DNA of 64,000 nucleotides. Origin: an uncultured Eubacterium sp. (GTDB lineage Bacteria; Bacillota; Clostridia; Oscillospirales; Acutalibacteraceae). The notes beneath the pieces are model-generated. The model ran no database searches, was not told the origin of the DNA, and was given only the letters and a program-made list of their open reading frames with translations. Every line of letters starts with the position of its first letter. Position 1 is the first letter of the stretch. Positions 52,701 to 59,320 of this stretch are shown piece after piece. The position numbers and the translations under genes are program-made. The DNA is taken from assembly GCA_905234495.1 (NCBI GenBank), contig CAJOHE010000002.1, forward strand, positions 124,001-188,000, given 5' to 3'.

Positions 52701-54734
52701 ACCGAAGAAGGTATATCTGAGTGCGTCGTAAGCTGTCTGAACCGTTCCTACCTGTGCAACGTATTCAGCATACTGAGTATCGAAATCGGTGAACGGAGTT
52801 CTTGCCATCACGTTTGCATACTCTGCAAGGTTCTGCTGAGCCGTTGTGAACGACGCATAGTTTGAATATTTGGGCATACCGTTGTCAGCCACGTTGCTTA
52901 CCTGCCATGCAACTGCGCTGTTGAGCGACATTGCAAAGCCGTTGCCGTGAGCAATAGCGTCGGGGCTGATACGAAGTGCTCTCATAATATCGGGAACGTC
53001 GGCAGTATAGCCTGCGATAAGAGCCGCAGCCTCTGCCGATTCAACAGGTCCTGCAGTAGTTACACCGTAGTTTGCAAGCGAACCCCAGACATCAACCTTG
53101 ATAGCGTCGAGCTGTGACTGAACGCTGTTGTAGGTTGAGCTTGTGAAGTACTGGGGATCAAGACCGTCAAACACTGCAAGAGCAGCCATAAGAGCCGATG
53201 TATCCTGATACTGAACGTTTGTCTGAAGAGCATTGTAATATGTAACAAGAGCTGTTGCATAGGTCATGCCGTCCATATCGTTGTTTGACTCGGTATAGCT
53301 GTAGCTGCCGTTAGGAAGCGCATTGAAGATGTTCTTAACAGCCTGATATGCGGTATTGAACTTGTTCCATGATTCCGTTGTGTAGCCGGTGTTGCCGAGC
53401 TCGCCCTGGTTTACGATAGCGGTGGTAACAGCCGTACGAAGGTTTGCATATGAGGTGCTGTCATAGTGATTTGAAGCATCGTTTGCAGCAGTTCTCATAT
53501 TTGTAACGAGCGTACGCATCTCGCTTACGGTTGTTGAATAACCGTCTGCGTTATTGGCAAAGTTAGCCGTTACATCATAGCTTGTAGCAGCGTCCATAGC
53601 AGCGATATATGTTGCAAGACCGCCCTCCTTGAAGTTTGAAACGGGAGTGCTCTTCATCTGTGCGCCGTACTGTGCGATAGCGTCTGCAAGGGTCTTGTAG
53701 TTAATAACCTTGATGGTTGCGCTTGAACCGCTGAGGATAACAGCATCGGAGTTTGCGCTGTCACCGGTTGATACGTACCAGTTCGGGCTGTACTCTGCGC
53801 CGTAATCTGCAGGTGCTGCAACAACTGCAAGAGCGTTTGAACCGGTTCTCTCATATCCGTACTGGAATGAACCAATCCAGTTTGTCTTGTAGGTAAGCTG
53901 CTGGGTTCTGTGAGCGGCTGTGTTCTTGCTTGCATAGTTGTTACCGGTGTTGTAGTTATAGGAAGGTCTGTGATATGCAGAACCGTTCCACTGTGACCAC
54001 CAGTTCCAGTTCCAGTCAACGTTTACCGTCTGGTCGTCGCCCTGAGTACCGCCGCACCAGTAGTCTGTGAACTGAAGCACGTTGTAGTCAAGGTCGCCGG
54101 TCGAGTTTGCGTTTACTGCAGTATCAGCCGTCGGATAAACCGAATACAGATAACGGCTCTTCTTTGCCGTTGCCTTTGTCTTAAAGAAGATAGGCAAAGC
54201 GGCTCTTGTTGAACCGTCGTAAAGAAGAACTGTGCCGTTATAGTAATACAACTCTGTATAAACATCTGCGTTTGTAGCGCTTGTGATATTTGTAGCCTGA
54301 CCGGTACGAAGCACGTTGTTAATCGGCTGACCGGGGCCAACATACTCGCTCATATTGGCTTCGGTGGAATTTGCAAATGTGGGAATTTTTGAAGTGATGT
54401 CCGGAGTCGGATCATACGTTCCCATATTGGCGATAGCCGTCTGAAGCTGGGAAGCAAGTGTGCCGAGAGCAGATGTGTTGCTGCCGTACTCATATGAGTC
54501 AAGAGCCTTCTGGCACTGAACGTAAAGAGTATAGGCAGGTGAAACATTTGTCCACATTGCGCCATCTGTCTGTAATGCAGTTTCAAAAGCAGTCATCTGA
54601 GTTTTAACTGCCGCAACTGCCTGGTCACTACCTGAAAGGTCGATTGTAGCATAGGAAGCGATAGGCGCCGCCGTTACAACCATCAGAACAGAAAGCACTA
54701 AAGAAATGACTTTTGTAGAAAGCTTTGTTTTCAT
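49746..54734 (-). CDS. Giant secreted surface protein (1662 residues) with FIVAR-like helices
   Basis: Signal peptide about 1-29 (ends APIASYA). N-terminal helical FIVAR-like unit (about 35-105). Residues 105-360 form a Tyr/Trp/Asn/Thr-rich beta domain (WCGGTQGDDQTVNVDWNWNW). Further FIVAR-like helical units are at about 425-520 (YTTESWNKFNTAYQAVKNI). Later come two more beta domains, an InlB-like segment near 1115-1190 (VTVNYGETLSQYATAV...YTFAGWQDEA), helices, and a C-terminal beta domain ending SPVQTGNNDF. No LPXTG, cell-wall repeat or dockerin at the end, so retention is unexplained. Very low Cys. The domain layout suggests an adhesin or large structural surface protein. Preceded by a structured leader and followed by a small peptide gene. 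Confidence 0.85.
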   Translation of the reverse strand: MKTKLSTKVISLVLSVLMVVTAAPIASYATIDLSGSDQAVAAVKTQMTAFETALQTDGAMWTNVSPAYTLYVQCQKALDSYEYGSNTSALGTLASQLQTAIANMGTYDPTPDITSKIPTFANSTEANMSEYVGPGQPINNVLRTGQATNITSATNADVYTELYYYNGTVLLYDGSTRAALPIFFKTKATAKKSRYLYSVYPTADTAVNANSTGDLDYNVLQFTDYWCGGTQGDDQTVNVDWNWNWWSQWNGSAYHRPSYNYNTGNNYASKNTAAHRTQQLTYKTNWIGSFQYGYERTGSNALAVVAAPADYGAEYSPNWYVSTGDSANSDAVILSGSSATIKVINYKTLADAIAQYGAQMKSTPVSNFKEGGLATYIAAMDAATSYDVTANFANNADGYSTTVSEMRTLVTNMRTAANDASNHYDSTSYANLRTAVTTAIVNQGELGNTGYTTESWNKFNTAYQAVKNIFNALPNGSYSYTESNNDMDGMTYATALVTYYNALQTNVQYQDTSALMAALAVFDGLDPQYFTSSTYNSVQSQLDAIKVDVWGSLANYGVTTAGPVESAEAAALIAGYTADVPDIMRALRISPDAIAHGNGFAMSLNSAVAWQVSNVADNGMPKYSNYASFTTAQQNLAEYANVMARTPFTDFDTQYAEYVAQVGTVQTAYDALRYTFFGIDDGAIANQGELTTMTDMSHTHGRYTLTQTVSYTSSATLVKMTHNAVTADFGKFNIKNNCYNDGDALKDNNGIDSISINASYGTTNEINSATATSTPNAVDNAQQNYPGLLSSSSGNGDFSVHNFGISETSGIRNSFFARTPEDVYIYDAVSPEFDVVFGTTNGAKTSPVVGTAIIQDGQEKHDAFIVYSADFAVDLPSSTAVSGGNFTSSTGPKSYDLSYMGTHYGSFYSWNSQPSLAYAGYGCVQSSDTFNITIHVIDASNLVDLYTYISNWLAQTDANGYTNAQKYDGVTGSNGINQRLTEASDELDITHLTTNAIQTRLNNRYTNLLNAWNAKSLKTFDVGFTYNTDATHTTTETVTVNYGETLSQYATAVNAIIGRAQASTYDSGNYTYTFAGWQDEASIDMNEHITFNDSHTAIYTGSLNRANFTAHDTAKGALINKLEDYKYSVDQLTAVNNVIAADTYFNYTTEQKNATYADAQSAIDAQTTALTNAANALTPVDYAAETADIAAYVEQLAAYDTDMYSKTFTYTQNVTVDGTSYVALIYGTDAALQSYISSVLGSVKTYNVYLNNTAVMENVSYGTGVRINGDGTAEVVSDITEKSEGANYAWYYCYSAPSTNNVKTASKYYSTAPSYSFYVHGDTYVESIAKDGDANNFPVTFVADINGAKTKVFAVAYADANTGEITDMPSIPNYAGYAYSGEYTEKGGELIEEEGTYYASQPMTVVYHYEIDAAHEQDNSYEIVVWFLDGNELIPLNDVDTYVDIFGEISDDLAAVLKFDFTYNEKVKFLNTEFAEMIGPELLGEDVYAYALVDDIDAYAEGEGYTLTPLAFGGEYTFYAYDNLNIIPMTEDDYFEYFGNAGAMTLNVRDTVAPVYNAQGNVEKFTLVASFAAPEGVTATEYGYLFTSNTSTTGSDLTLDKVGKNGVARMKATTLTCGDQFVVNINNPSRAVSFNYVAYLTYTDGTGSHTIYSPVQTGNNDF

Positions 54735-54886
54735 GATTGATTCCTCCTAACAAATTTACCTTCGGATAAAGGCTGTACCGCATACGGAAGTCCCGTCCCT
54801 GACCTGACGTCGCAACCTGCAGGCACCGCTATATCTTGAGGTATTCTACAGTAATGGGTATAATTTACCCATTTATATTTTTATAC
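54735..54886 (-). promoter_or_regulatory. Structured ~150-nt 5' leader of the giant-protein gene (unidentified)
   Basis: From the predicted start of transcription (about 54886) to the ATG. On the minus strand: a near-perfect ATGGGTA/TACCCAT palindrome (54854-54872). Then a domain enclosed by CTGTA and TACAG, containing CCTGCAGG, GACGTC, GGGACGGGAC and a CCG-TATG-CGG hairpin. Then CCTT-N6-AAGG just before the AGGAGG ribosome site. GC content jumps well above flanking intergenic DNA. I compared it from memory with c-di-GMP-I/II, cobalamin, SAM, ykkC, THF and ydaO riboswitch consensus and found no match. Likely a structured RNA; identity not known. Confidence 0.55.
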
Positions 54887-54892
54887 GAAATA

Positions 54893-54921
54893 ATAATAAC
54901 ACATAAAATATGGACTGTCAA
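54893..54921 (-). promoter_or_regulatory. Promoter of the giant-protein gene
   Basis: TTGACA (54916-54921), 17 nt, TATTAT (54893-54898) on the minus strand. Region 54922-55043 upstream is AT-rich with no supported gene. Confidence 0.75.
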
Positions 54922-55043
54922 TACAAACGGCAAAAAAATTACTGAAAAATATTTACAAATTGTTTACAATTAGAATAATAACCATAACGGTTTTGCAGAG
55001 GTGCATAATGGACAGATTGAAAAATGTGTTCAGAAAACGGCGC

Positions 55044-55073
55044 AAAAAAAGAACAGCCGCATTGCGACTGTTC
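55044..55073 (-). terminator. Terminator of the GtrA-like gene
   Basis: GAACAGTCGC-AAT-GCGGCTGTTC followed by seven T on the minus strand, about 18 nt after the stop at 55091. Confidence 0.9.
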
Positions 55074-55090
55074 CGTAAGTTTTATTTGAA

Positions 55091-55780
55091 TTACTCTGCT
55101 TCTGCAGGTGCGTCGTCCGCTTTCTTTTCTCTGAGAAGTACAAACTTTTCCATCGGGAAGAGAACGACCATCTGAACAAAGCCTGCCGCAAGTCCCGCAA
55201 TCGTTCTTGCCAGACCGTTGAGCCATTCCCAAGGTGCCTTTGCGATGATACCAACGAGCCAGCCCTGGAACCATGTTGAGAAGAGAATAAGTGCAATCAT
55301 AAGTACGATATAGATTGCAAAGTTGTACCACGGTGCGTCGGACTTGAAGGTTGTCTTCTTGTTCTGATAGAAACCGTAGATGTTTGCGATAAGGTTTGAA
55401 AGGAAGAACGGAAGAACGTAGCCCCATGTTACAACGCCGACGATTGCCGTAGCTGTGCCAACGGAAAGAGCGCTTGTGTCATAAAGCTTGCCCGTTGCCG
55501 TTTCAATTACATACTTACCGATTTGTTCGATACCCTTTGCGGTTGATGAATCAAATACAAAGTTGGGGTCGAAGATTCCCTGAAGGAAGGTCGGAAGCGG
55601 TGCGATTACCTTATCGAAAACGAAGGGTAATACGTTTGCAAGTACAAGCTGGATGATTGTAACAAGACCCGAAACAACGAGGAACTTTACAAACTGCCAG
55701 ATTGTTTTGATGAGTGAACCTTTTTCCTCTGCGGCGCCGTCAATGCCGCCCAGAGAAATCTTTTTCTTTTCATCTGCCAT
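55091..55780 (-). CDS. GtrA-like membrane protein
   Basis: 229 residues with four predicted transmembrane segments (about 27-55, 103-135, 150-175, 190-212). The GtrA/DPMS-family pattern is visible: FVKFLVVSGLVTIIQL in the first helix and LSNLIANIYGFYQNKKTTF in the loop between helices 2 and 3. GtrA proteins help move undecaprenyl-linked sugars for glycan decoration. N-terminal (MADEKKKISLGG) and C-terminal (EKKADDAPAEAE) tails are charged. The insertion of about 45 residues between helix 1 and 2 (with FDPNFVFDSSTAKG) is longer than usual. Own promoter, 55820-55848, of the same TTGCA type as the tandem surface genes. Confidence 0.75.
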   Translation of the reverse strand: MADEKKKISLGGIDGAAEEKGSLIKTIWQFVKFLVVSGLVTIIQLVLANVLPFVFDKVIAPLPTFLQGIFDPNFVFDSSTAKGIEQIGKYVIETATGKLYDTSALSVGTATAIVGVVTWGYVLPFFLSNLIANIYGFYQNKKTTFKSDAPWYNFAIYIVLMIALILFSTWFQGWLVGIIAKAPWEWLNGLARTIAGLAAGFVQMVVLFPMEKFVLLREKKADDAPAEAE

Positions 55781-55819
55781 AAGAATTTATCTCCTTAAAC
55801 AAAAAAATTTAGCAAATTT

Positions 55820-55848
55820 ATTATAACAAGAATGAAAATATAATGCAA
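55820..55848 (-). promoter_or_regulatory. Promoter of the GtrA-like gene
   Basis: TTGCAT (55843-55848), 17 nt, TATAAT (55820-55825) on the minus strand. The -35 box overlaps a GCAACA-N6-TGTTGC hairpin (55845-55862). The palindromic TTGTTAAA element of the genes further right is absent here. Confidence 0.7.
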
Positions 55849-55881
55849 CATTTTTTTGTTGCAGGGCAAAACCCGCCCAAA

Positions 55882-56005
55882 ATTACACAGGGCGCCCCGA
55901 AGGGCACCCTTAATATTTAATAACATATATTCATACATATGGCAAACGCCGTTTTCGTCGCTCCAGTAGTATTCACCGTCCCAGAAGATGTCACGAAGGG
56001 CATTA
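55882..56005 (-). pseudogene. Remnant: C-terminal end and terminator of a cell-wall-binding gene
   Basis: A truncated copy of the 3' end of the gene at 57258-58175. About 60 nt (roughly 55933-55992) are identical at DNA level, encoding DIFWDGEYYWSDENGVCHMY, followed by the same kind of stop region and a UUCG terminator (GGGTGCCC-TTCG-GGGCGCCC, 55890-55909) whose T-run has decayed. No promoter, signal peptide or N-terminal part is present. The small frame 55795-56010 that includes it has no convincing start. It is best read as debris of a deleted or recombined fourth tandem copy. Confidence 0.75.
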
Positions 56006-56083
56006 AACACAGGGATTTGACAGCATCAAAAAATATGAATTATGAGGTGCAAAGCAATTTTGAATTTCGTTAGAACAATGAAC

Positions 56084-56113
56084 AAAAAAGAATTAAGGCT
56101 GACGCCTTAATCC
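56084..56113 (-). terminator. Terminator of cell-wall-binding gene A
   Basis: GGATTAAGGC-GTCA-GCCTTAATTC followed by six T on the minus strand. A second small hairpin AAACAG-TCAA-CTGTTT lies at 56121-56136. Confidence 0.85.
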
Positions 56114-56179
56114 TTTTTTGAAACAGTCAACTGTTTTTATTTATTGATTTATTTATAATTCAATTAATTATCTGCGATA

Positions 56180-57142
56180 TTACAAATAATAAATTTCTCC
56201 GAGACATGCGCCGTTTTCATCAAATTCATATTCCGTGCCGTCGATTTCATAGACGCCGTCGTAATACATCCAGCAGTCCTCTTCATCAAAGTAATACTCG
56301 ATTCCGTTAATCATTTTCCAGCCCTTTACGCATGAGCCGTCCTTATTGGTATAATACCATATTGTGTAAACGCCTGAGCCTGCCCATTTTTGTTCAACCT
56401 TTGCCCAGCCAGCTTTCTCTCTGAGTGCGCCGTCGCTGTTCATAAAATAATACTTCTTACCGTCGAAGATTGCGCCTGTTTGCATATTGCCGTAATTCTT
56501 GTCGAAGAAATACCACTTGCCGCCCGTCTTGAGCCAGCCTGTTGCAAACTTGCCGTTCTTGTAGTAGCACCATTCTGTATAGGTCTTGGATTTGCCGTCA
56601 TAGTCGATATACGGCACTTTTGTGCTGTTCCAGCCGTTCTTTGGATTCTCAACCCAAGCGCCGCTTGACGAGAAGAGATAGATTTTTTTGCCGACCTTAT
56701 TAACGCCGACAAACATATAGCAATCGTCGCTGTCAAAAGCGTACCATACGCCGCCTATCTTTTGCCAGCCCTTTATAAGAGCGCCGCTCTTCTTTGCATA
56801 AAACCAGTCACCGTATTCATCCTGTCCCCAACCGTTTTCGAGCATTGCGCCGCTTTTCTTAAACAAGTATTTATTATTACCGACTTCAAAAGTCATATTG
56901 GCTACCATTTCGCCGTCCCAATCGGGATTTAGATAGTACCATACCCCTTTGATTTTCTTCCAACCGGTAATTTTGACGTCGTTCTCAAAATAGTACCACA
57001 TAGTATACGGCGTACCGTCCTCCCAGTAGTCAACTACCTTGCTCCAACCGGTAAACGCCTTAGCGCTTGCCGTAAAGGTTATACCCGCAAAGGTTGAAAG
57101 GAGCATCATCACTGCAAGAATCAAACTGATAATTCTTTTCAT
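56180..57142 (-). CDS. Secreted cell-wall-binding-repeat protein A (tandem family)
   Basis: 320 residues: signal peptide about 1-27 (ISLILAVMMLLSTFAGITFTASA), then about ten aromatic/Gly-rich repeats of the choline-binding/glucan-binding type (GWxKxxGxWYYxxxDG: GWKKIKGVWYYLNPDW, GWLKTGGKWYFFDKNY, GWKMINGIEYYFDEED). No other domain. Compared with copies B and C it has an extra Lys-rich stretch and a different C-terminal end (EIDGTEYEFDENGACLGEI), which instead resembles the gene at 59321-60640. The protein should sit non-covalently on wall or extracellular glycan. Same promoter and palindrome as B and C; AAGGAGAG ribosome site. Confidence 0.88.
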   Translation of the reverse strand: MKRIISLILAVMMLLSTFAGITFTASAKAFTGWSKVVDYWEDGTPYTMWYYFENDVKITGWKKIKGVWYYLNPDWDGEMVANMTFEVGNNKYLFKKSGAMLENGWGQDEYGDWFYAKKSGALIKGWQKIGGVWYAFDSDDCYMFVGVNKVGKKIYLFSSSGAWVENPKNGWNSTKVPYIDYDGKSKTYTEWCYYKNGKFATGWLKTGGKWYFFDKNYGNMQTGAIFDGKKYYFMNSDGALREKAGWAKVEQKWAGSGVYTIWYYTNKDGSCVKGWKMINGIEYYFDEEDCWMYYDGVYEIDGTEYEFDENGACLGEIYYL

Positions 57143-57166
57143 AAGTTTCTCTCCTTAAATAAATAG

Positions 57167-57185
57167 TTGTTAAGTTTCTTAACAA
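57167..57185. promoter_or_regulatory. Palindromic element over the transcription start, copy 1
   Basis: TTGTTAAG-N3-CTTAACAA, 8-bp arms, beginning 4 nt after the -10 box of gene A. Same element at 58202 and 59237. Confidence 0.75.
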
Positions 57186-57189
57186 GTAT

Positions 57190-57218
57190 ATTATAACAAT
57201 TAATAGTGTGTATTGCAA
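57190..57218 (-). promoter_or_regulatory. Promoter of gene A
   Basis: TTGCAA (57213-57218), 17 nt, TATAAT (57190-57195) on the minus strand. Confidence 0.8.
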
Positions 57219-57221
57219 TAT

Positions 57222-57245
57222 AAAAAAGGTGCCCCGAAGGGCACC
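57222..57245 (-). terminator. Terminator of gene B
   Basis: GGTGCCC-TTCG-GGGCACC followed by six T on the minus strand, 12 nt after the stop at 57258; directly upstream of the gene A promoter. Confidence 0.9.
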
Positions 57246-57257
57246 CTTAATATTTAA

Positions 57258-58175
57258 TTACATATCATACATATGGCAAACGCCGTTTTCGTCGCTCCAG
57301 TAGTATTCACCGTCCCAGAAGATGTCGTCGTCGTTTGTCCAGAGGTAAGCTTCCTCTTCGTCAAGATAATACATCTTTCCGCCGACTGTAATCATTCCGG
57401 TCGCGCATTGACCGCTCTTGTAGGTGTAGTACCAGTCGCCGTACTCGTCCTTAATCCAGCCTGCCTTTTCTCTGAGCGAGCCGTCCTTATTTGCATAGTA
57501 GTTCGCCTTGCCGTCGTAGAAACAGCCTGTGTGCATATAGCCGTGGGTCTTGTCAAGGAAATACCACTTGCCGCCTGTCCTGAGCCAGCCCGTTACAAAC
57601 TTGCCGCTCTTGTAGAAAGCCCACTCGGTGTATGTATAGCTCTGACCTTCGTAGGTGTAGGTGTACTTTGCGCTGTTCCAGCCGCTATTGGGCTTATCAA
57701 CCCATGCGCCGCTTGATGATAAGAAATAAATCTTTCCGTCAATGCCCCATGAGCCGATATACATATAGAAGTCTTCGGGGTCAAGATAATACCACTTGCC
57801 GGAAAGCTTAACCCATCCTGATACGAGAGCGCCGCTCGCCTTTGCATAGTACCAGTAGCCGTATTCATCCTTGCACCAGCCGGTCTTCATAACGCCGTTC
57901 TTATCAAAGAAGAACGTGTTTTTACCGACTTCATGGGTGCCGCCGTAAACCATTGCGCCTTCCCATTCGGGCTCAAGATAGTACCACTTGCCCTTGAGCT
58001 CAAGCCAGCCGGTCTGCCTTGTGCCGTTCTTGTAGTAATGCCATTCCAAATCACCCCAGGAATCTTCCTCCTGCTTCCAGCCGGTAAAGCTTTTAGCCTC
58101 AGCCGTGAAGGTCATACCTGCGAACGTAGAAAGAAGCATCATCACTGCAAGAATCAAACTGATTGTTCTTTTCAT
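57258..58175 (-). CDS. Secreted cell-wall-binding-repeat protein B (tandem family)
   Basis: 305 residues. Signal peptide (ISLILAVMMLLSTFAGMTFTAEA, about 1-27) and about nine to ten 20-residue repeats (GWLELKGKWYYLEPEW, GWCKDEYGYWYYAKASGA, GWLRTGGKWYFLDKTHGY, GMITVGGKMYYLDEEEAY) with no added domain. Same length as copy C, 1035 bp away; first ~90 and last ~90 residues are almost identical, the middle (about 130-215) diverges. The C-terminal DNA is also found in the remnant at 55882-56005. A ligand such as choline has not been shown for such repeats in Clostridia. Own promoter, palindrome and terminator. Confidence 0.88.
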   Translation of the reverse strand: MKRTISLILAVMMLLSTFAGMTFTAEAKSFTGWKQEEDSWGDLEWHYYKNGTRQTGWLELKGKWYYLEPEWEGAMVYGGTHEVGKNTFFFDKNGVMKTGWCKDEYGYWYYAKASGALVSGWVKLSGKWYYLDPEDFYMYIGSWGIDGKIYFLSSSGAWVDKPNSGWNSAKYTYTYEGQSYTYTEWAFYKSGKFVTGWLRTGGKWYFLDKTHGYMHTGCFYDGKANYYANKDGSLREKAGWIKDEYGDWYYTYKSGQCATGMITVGGKMYYLDEEEAYLWTNDDDIFWDGEYYWSDENGVCHMYDM

Positions 58176-58201
58176 AAGTTTCTCTCCTTATATAAAATAT
58201 T

Positions 58202-58221
58202 TTGTTAAATTGCTTTAACAA
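58202..58221. promoter_or_regulatory. Palindromic element over the transcription start, copy 2
   Basis: TTGTTAAA-N4-TTTAACAA, perfect 8-bp arms, starting 4 nt after the -10 box of gene B. Confidence 0.8.
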
Positions 58222-58225
58222 TTAC

Positions 58226-58254
58226 ATTATATCAATTATTGCTGCATTTTGCAA
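58226..58254 (-). promoter_or_regulatory. Promoter of gene B
   Basis: TTGCAA (58249-58254), 17 nt, TATAAT (58226-58231) on the minus strand. Confidence 0.8.
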
Positions 58255-58257
58255 CAT

Positions 58258-58281
58258 AAAAAAGGTGTCCCGAAGGACACC
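58258..58281 (-). terminator. Terminator of gene C
   Basis: GGTGTCC-TTCG-GGACACC followed by six T on the minus strand, immediately upstream of the gene B promoter. Confidence 0.9.
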
Positions 58282-58292
58282 TTTTGTGTTAA

Positions 58293-59210
58293 TTAATAAA
58301 CGTATTCGTAGCAAACGCCGTTTTCGTCGCTCCAGTAGTATCTGCCGTTCCAGTAGATGTCGTCGTCGTTTGTCCAGAGGTAAGCTTCCTCTTCGTCGAG
58401 ATAATACATCTTTCCGCCGACAGTAATCATTCCGGTCGCGCATTGGCCGCTCTTGTAGGTGTAGTACCAGTCGCCGTACTCGTCCTGAACCCAGCCTGCT
58501 TTTTCTCTGAGCGAGCCGTCCTTATTTGCATAGTAGTACGCCTTGCCGTCGTAGAAACAGCCTGTGTACATATAGCCGTCAATCTTGTCGAAGAAATACC
58601 ACTTGCCGCCTGCCCTGAGCCAGCCCGTTACAAATTTGCCGCTCTTGTAGTAGCACCACTCGGTATAGGTGTGATCACTGTCTTCATAATGATAGGTAAT
58701 CTTTGTGCTGTTCCAGCCTGCTTTTGGCTTTTCAACCCATGCACCGCTTGCATTGAAGAGCTCAATCTTACTGCCAACCTTGTATGCACCTACATACATA
58801 TAGTTGGACTCTTTGTCGAAATAATACCATTTGCCGGAAAGCTTCAGCCAGCCCGTTGCAAGAGCGCCGCTTGCCTTTGCATAGTACCACGAGCCGTAGG
58901 AGTTCTTGCACCAGCCGGTCTTCATAACGCCGTTCTTGTCGAAGAAGAAATTGTTTTTGCCAACGGTGTGAACGCAGTTGCAAATCATTTCTCCGTCCCA
59001 TTCGGGGTCAAGATAGTACCACTTGCCCTTGAGCTCAAGCCAGCCGGTCTGCCTTGTGCCGTTCTTGTAGTAATGCCATACCATATCGCCGTAGTAATCT
59101 TCCTCATATACCCAGCCGTTGGGCGCAACTGCCTCAGCCGTGAAGGTCATACCTGCGAATGTGGAAAGAAGCATCATCACTGCAAGAATCAAACTGATTG
59201 TTCTTTTCAT
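58293..59210 (-). CDS. Secreted cell-wall-binding-repeat protein C (tandem family)
   Basis: 305 residues, with the same plan as copy B: signal peptide about 1-27, then nine to ten aromatic repeats (GWLELKGKWYYLDPEW, GWLKLSGKWYYFDKES, GWLRAGGKWYFFDKIDGY). Middle part differs (SKIELFNASGAWVEKPKAGW; HYEDSDHTYTEWCYYKSG). The C-terminal end is DDDIYWNGRYYWSDENGVCYEYVY versus DDDIFWDGEYYWSDENGVCHMYDM in B (compared here in short blocks: DIYWNGRYYW against DIFWDGEYYW). Own promoter with palindrome and UUCG terminator. Presumably made by tandem duplication with B. Confidence 0.88.
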   Translation of the reverse strand: MKRTISLILAVMMLLSTFAGMTFTAEAVAPNGWVYEEDYYGDMVWHYYKNGTRQTGWLELKGKWYYLDPEWDGEMICNCVHTVGKNNFFFDKNGVMKTGWCKNSYGSWYYAKASGALATGWLKLSGKWYYFDKESNYMYVGAYKVGSKIELFNASGAWVEKPKAGWNSTKITYHYEDSDHTYTEWCYYKSGKFVTGWLRAGGKWYFFDKIDGYMYTGCFYDGKAYYYANKDGSLREKAGWVQDEYGDWYYTYKSGQCATGMITVGGKMYYLDEEEAYLWTNDDDIYWNGRYYWSDENGVCYEYVY

Positions 59211-59236
59211 AAGTTTCTCTCCTTATATAAAATATT

Positions 59237-59256
59237 TTGTTAAATTACTTTAACAA
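59237..59256. promoter_or_regulatory. Palindromic element over the transcription start, copy 3
   Basis: TTGTTAAA-N4-TTTAACAA, perfect 8-bp arms, 4 nt after the -10 box of gene C. Confidence 0.8.
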
Positions 59257-59260
59257 TTTT

Positions 59261-59289
59261 ATTATAACATTTATATATACCGATTGCAA
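59261..59289 (-). promoter_or_regulatory. Promoter of gene C
   Basis: TTGCAA (59284-59289), 17 nt, TATAAT (59261-59266) on the minus strand. Confidence 0.8.
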
Positions 59290-59290
59290 C

Positions 59291-59315
59291 AAAAAAAGGA
59301 CGGTTATCCGTCCTT
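59291..59315 (-). terminator. Terminator of the 439-residue cell-wall-binding gene
   Basis: AAGGACGG-ATAA-CCGTCCTT with a T-run on the minus strand, six nt after the stop at 59321. Confidence 0.9.
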
Positions 59316-59320
59316 TTTTA

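Noticed and set aside
54735..54886. Leader as a c-di-GMP-I riboswitch
   Set aside because: Shares only GGGACG with the core consensus; the GCAAA and GGCCTAA-type segments are absent.
54960..55175. Plus-strand frame of 71 codons with GAGGTG before an internal ATG at 55008
   Set aside because: It runs through the GtrA terminator and antisense to the GtrA gene; composition (runs of Arg/Lys/Ser) looks like a shadow frame. No promoter is evident.
55795..56010. 71-codon minus-strand frame containing the RDIFWDGEYYW segment
   Set aside because: The first half is the gene remnant and the second half is translated intergenic DNA and promoter; no ribosome site. Listed as a pseudogene fragment instead.
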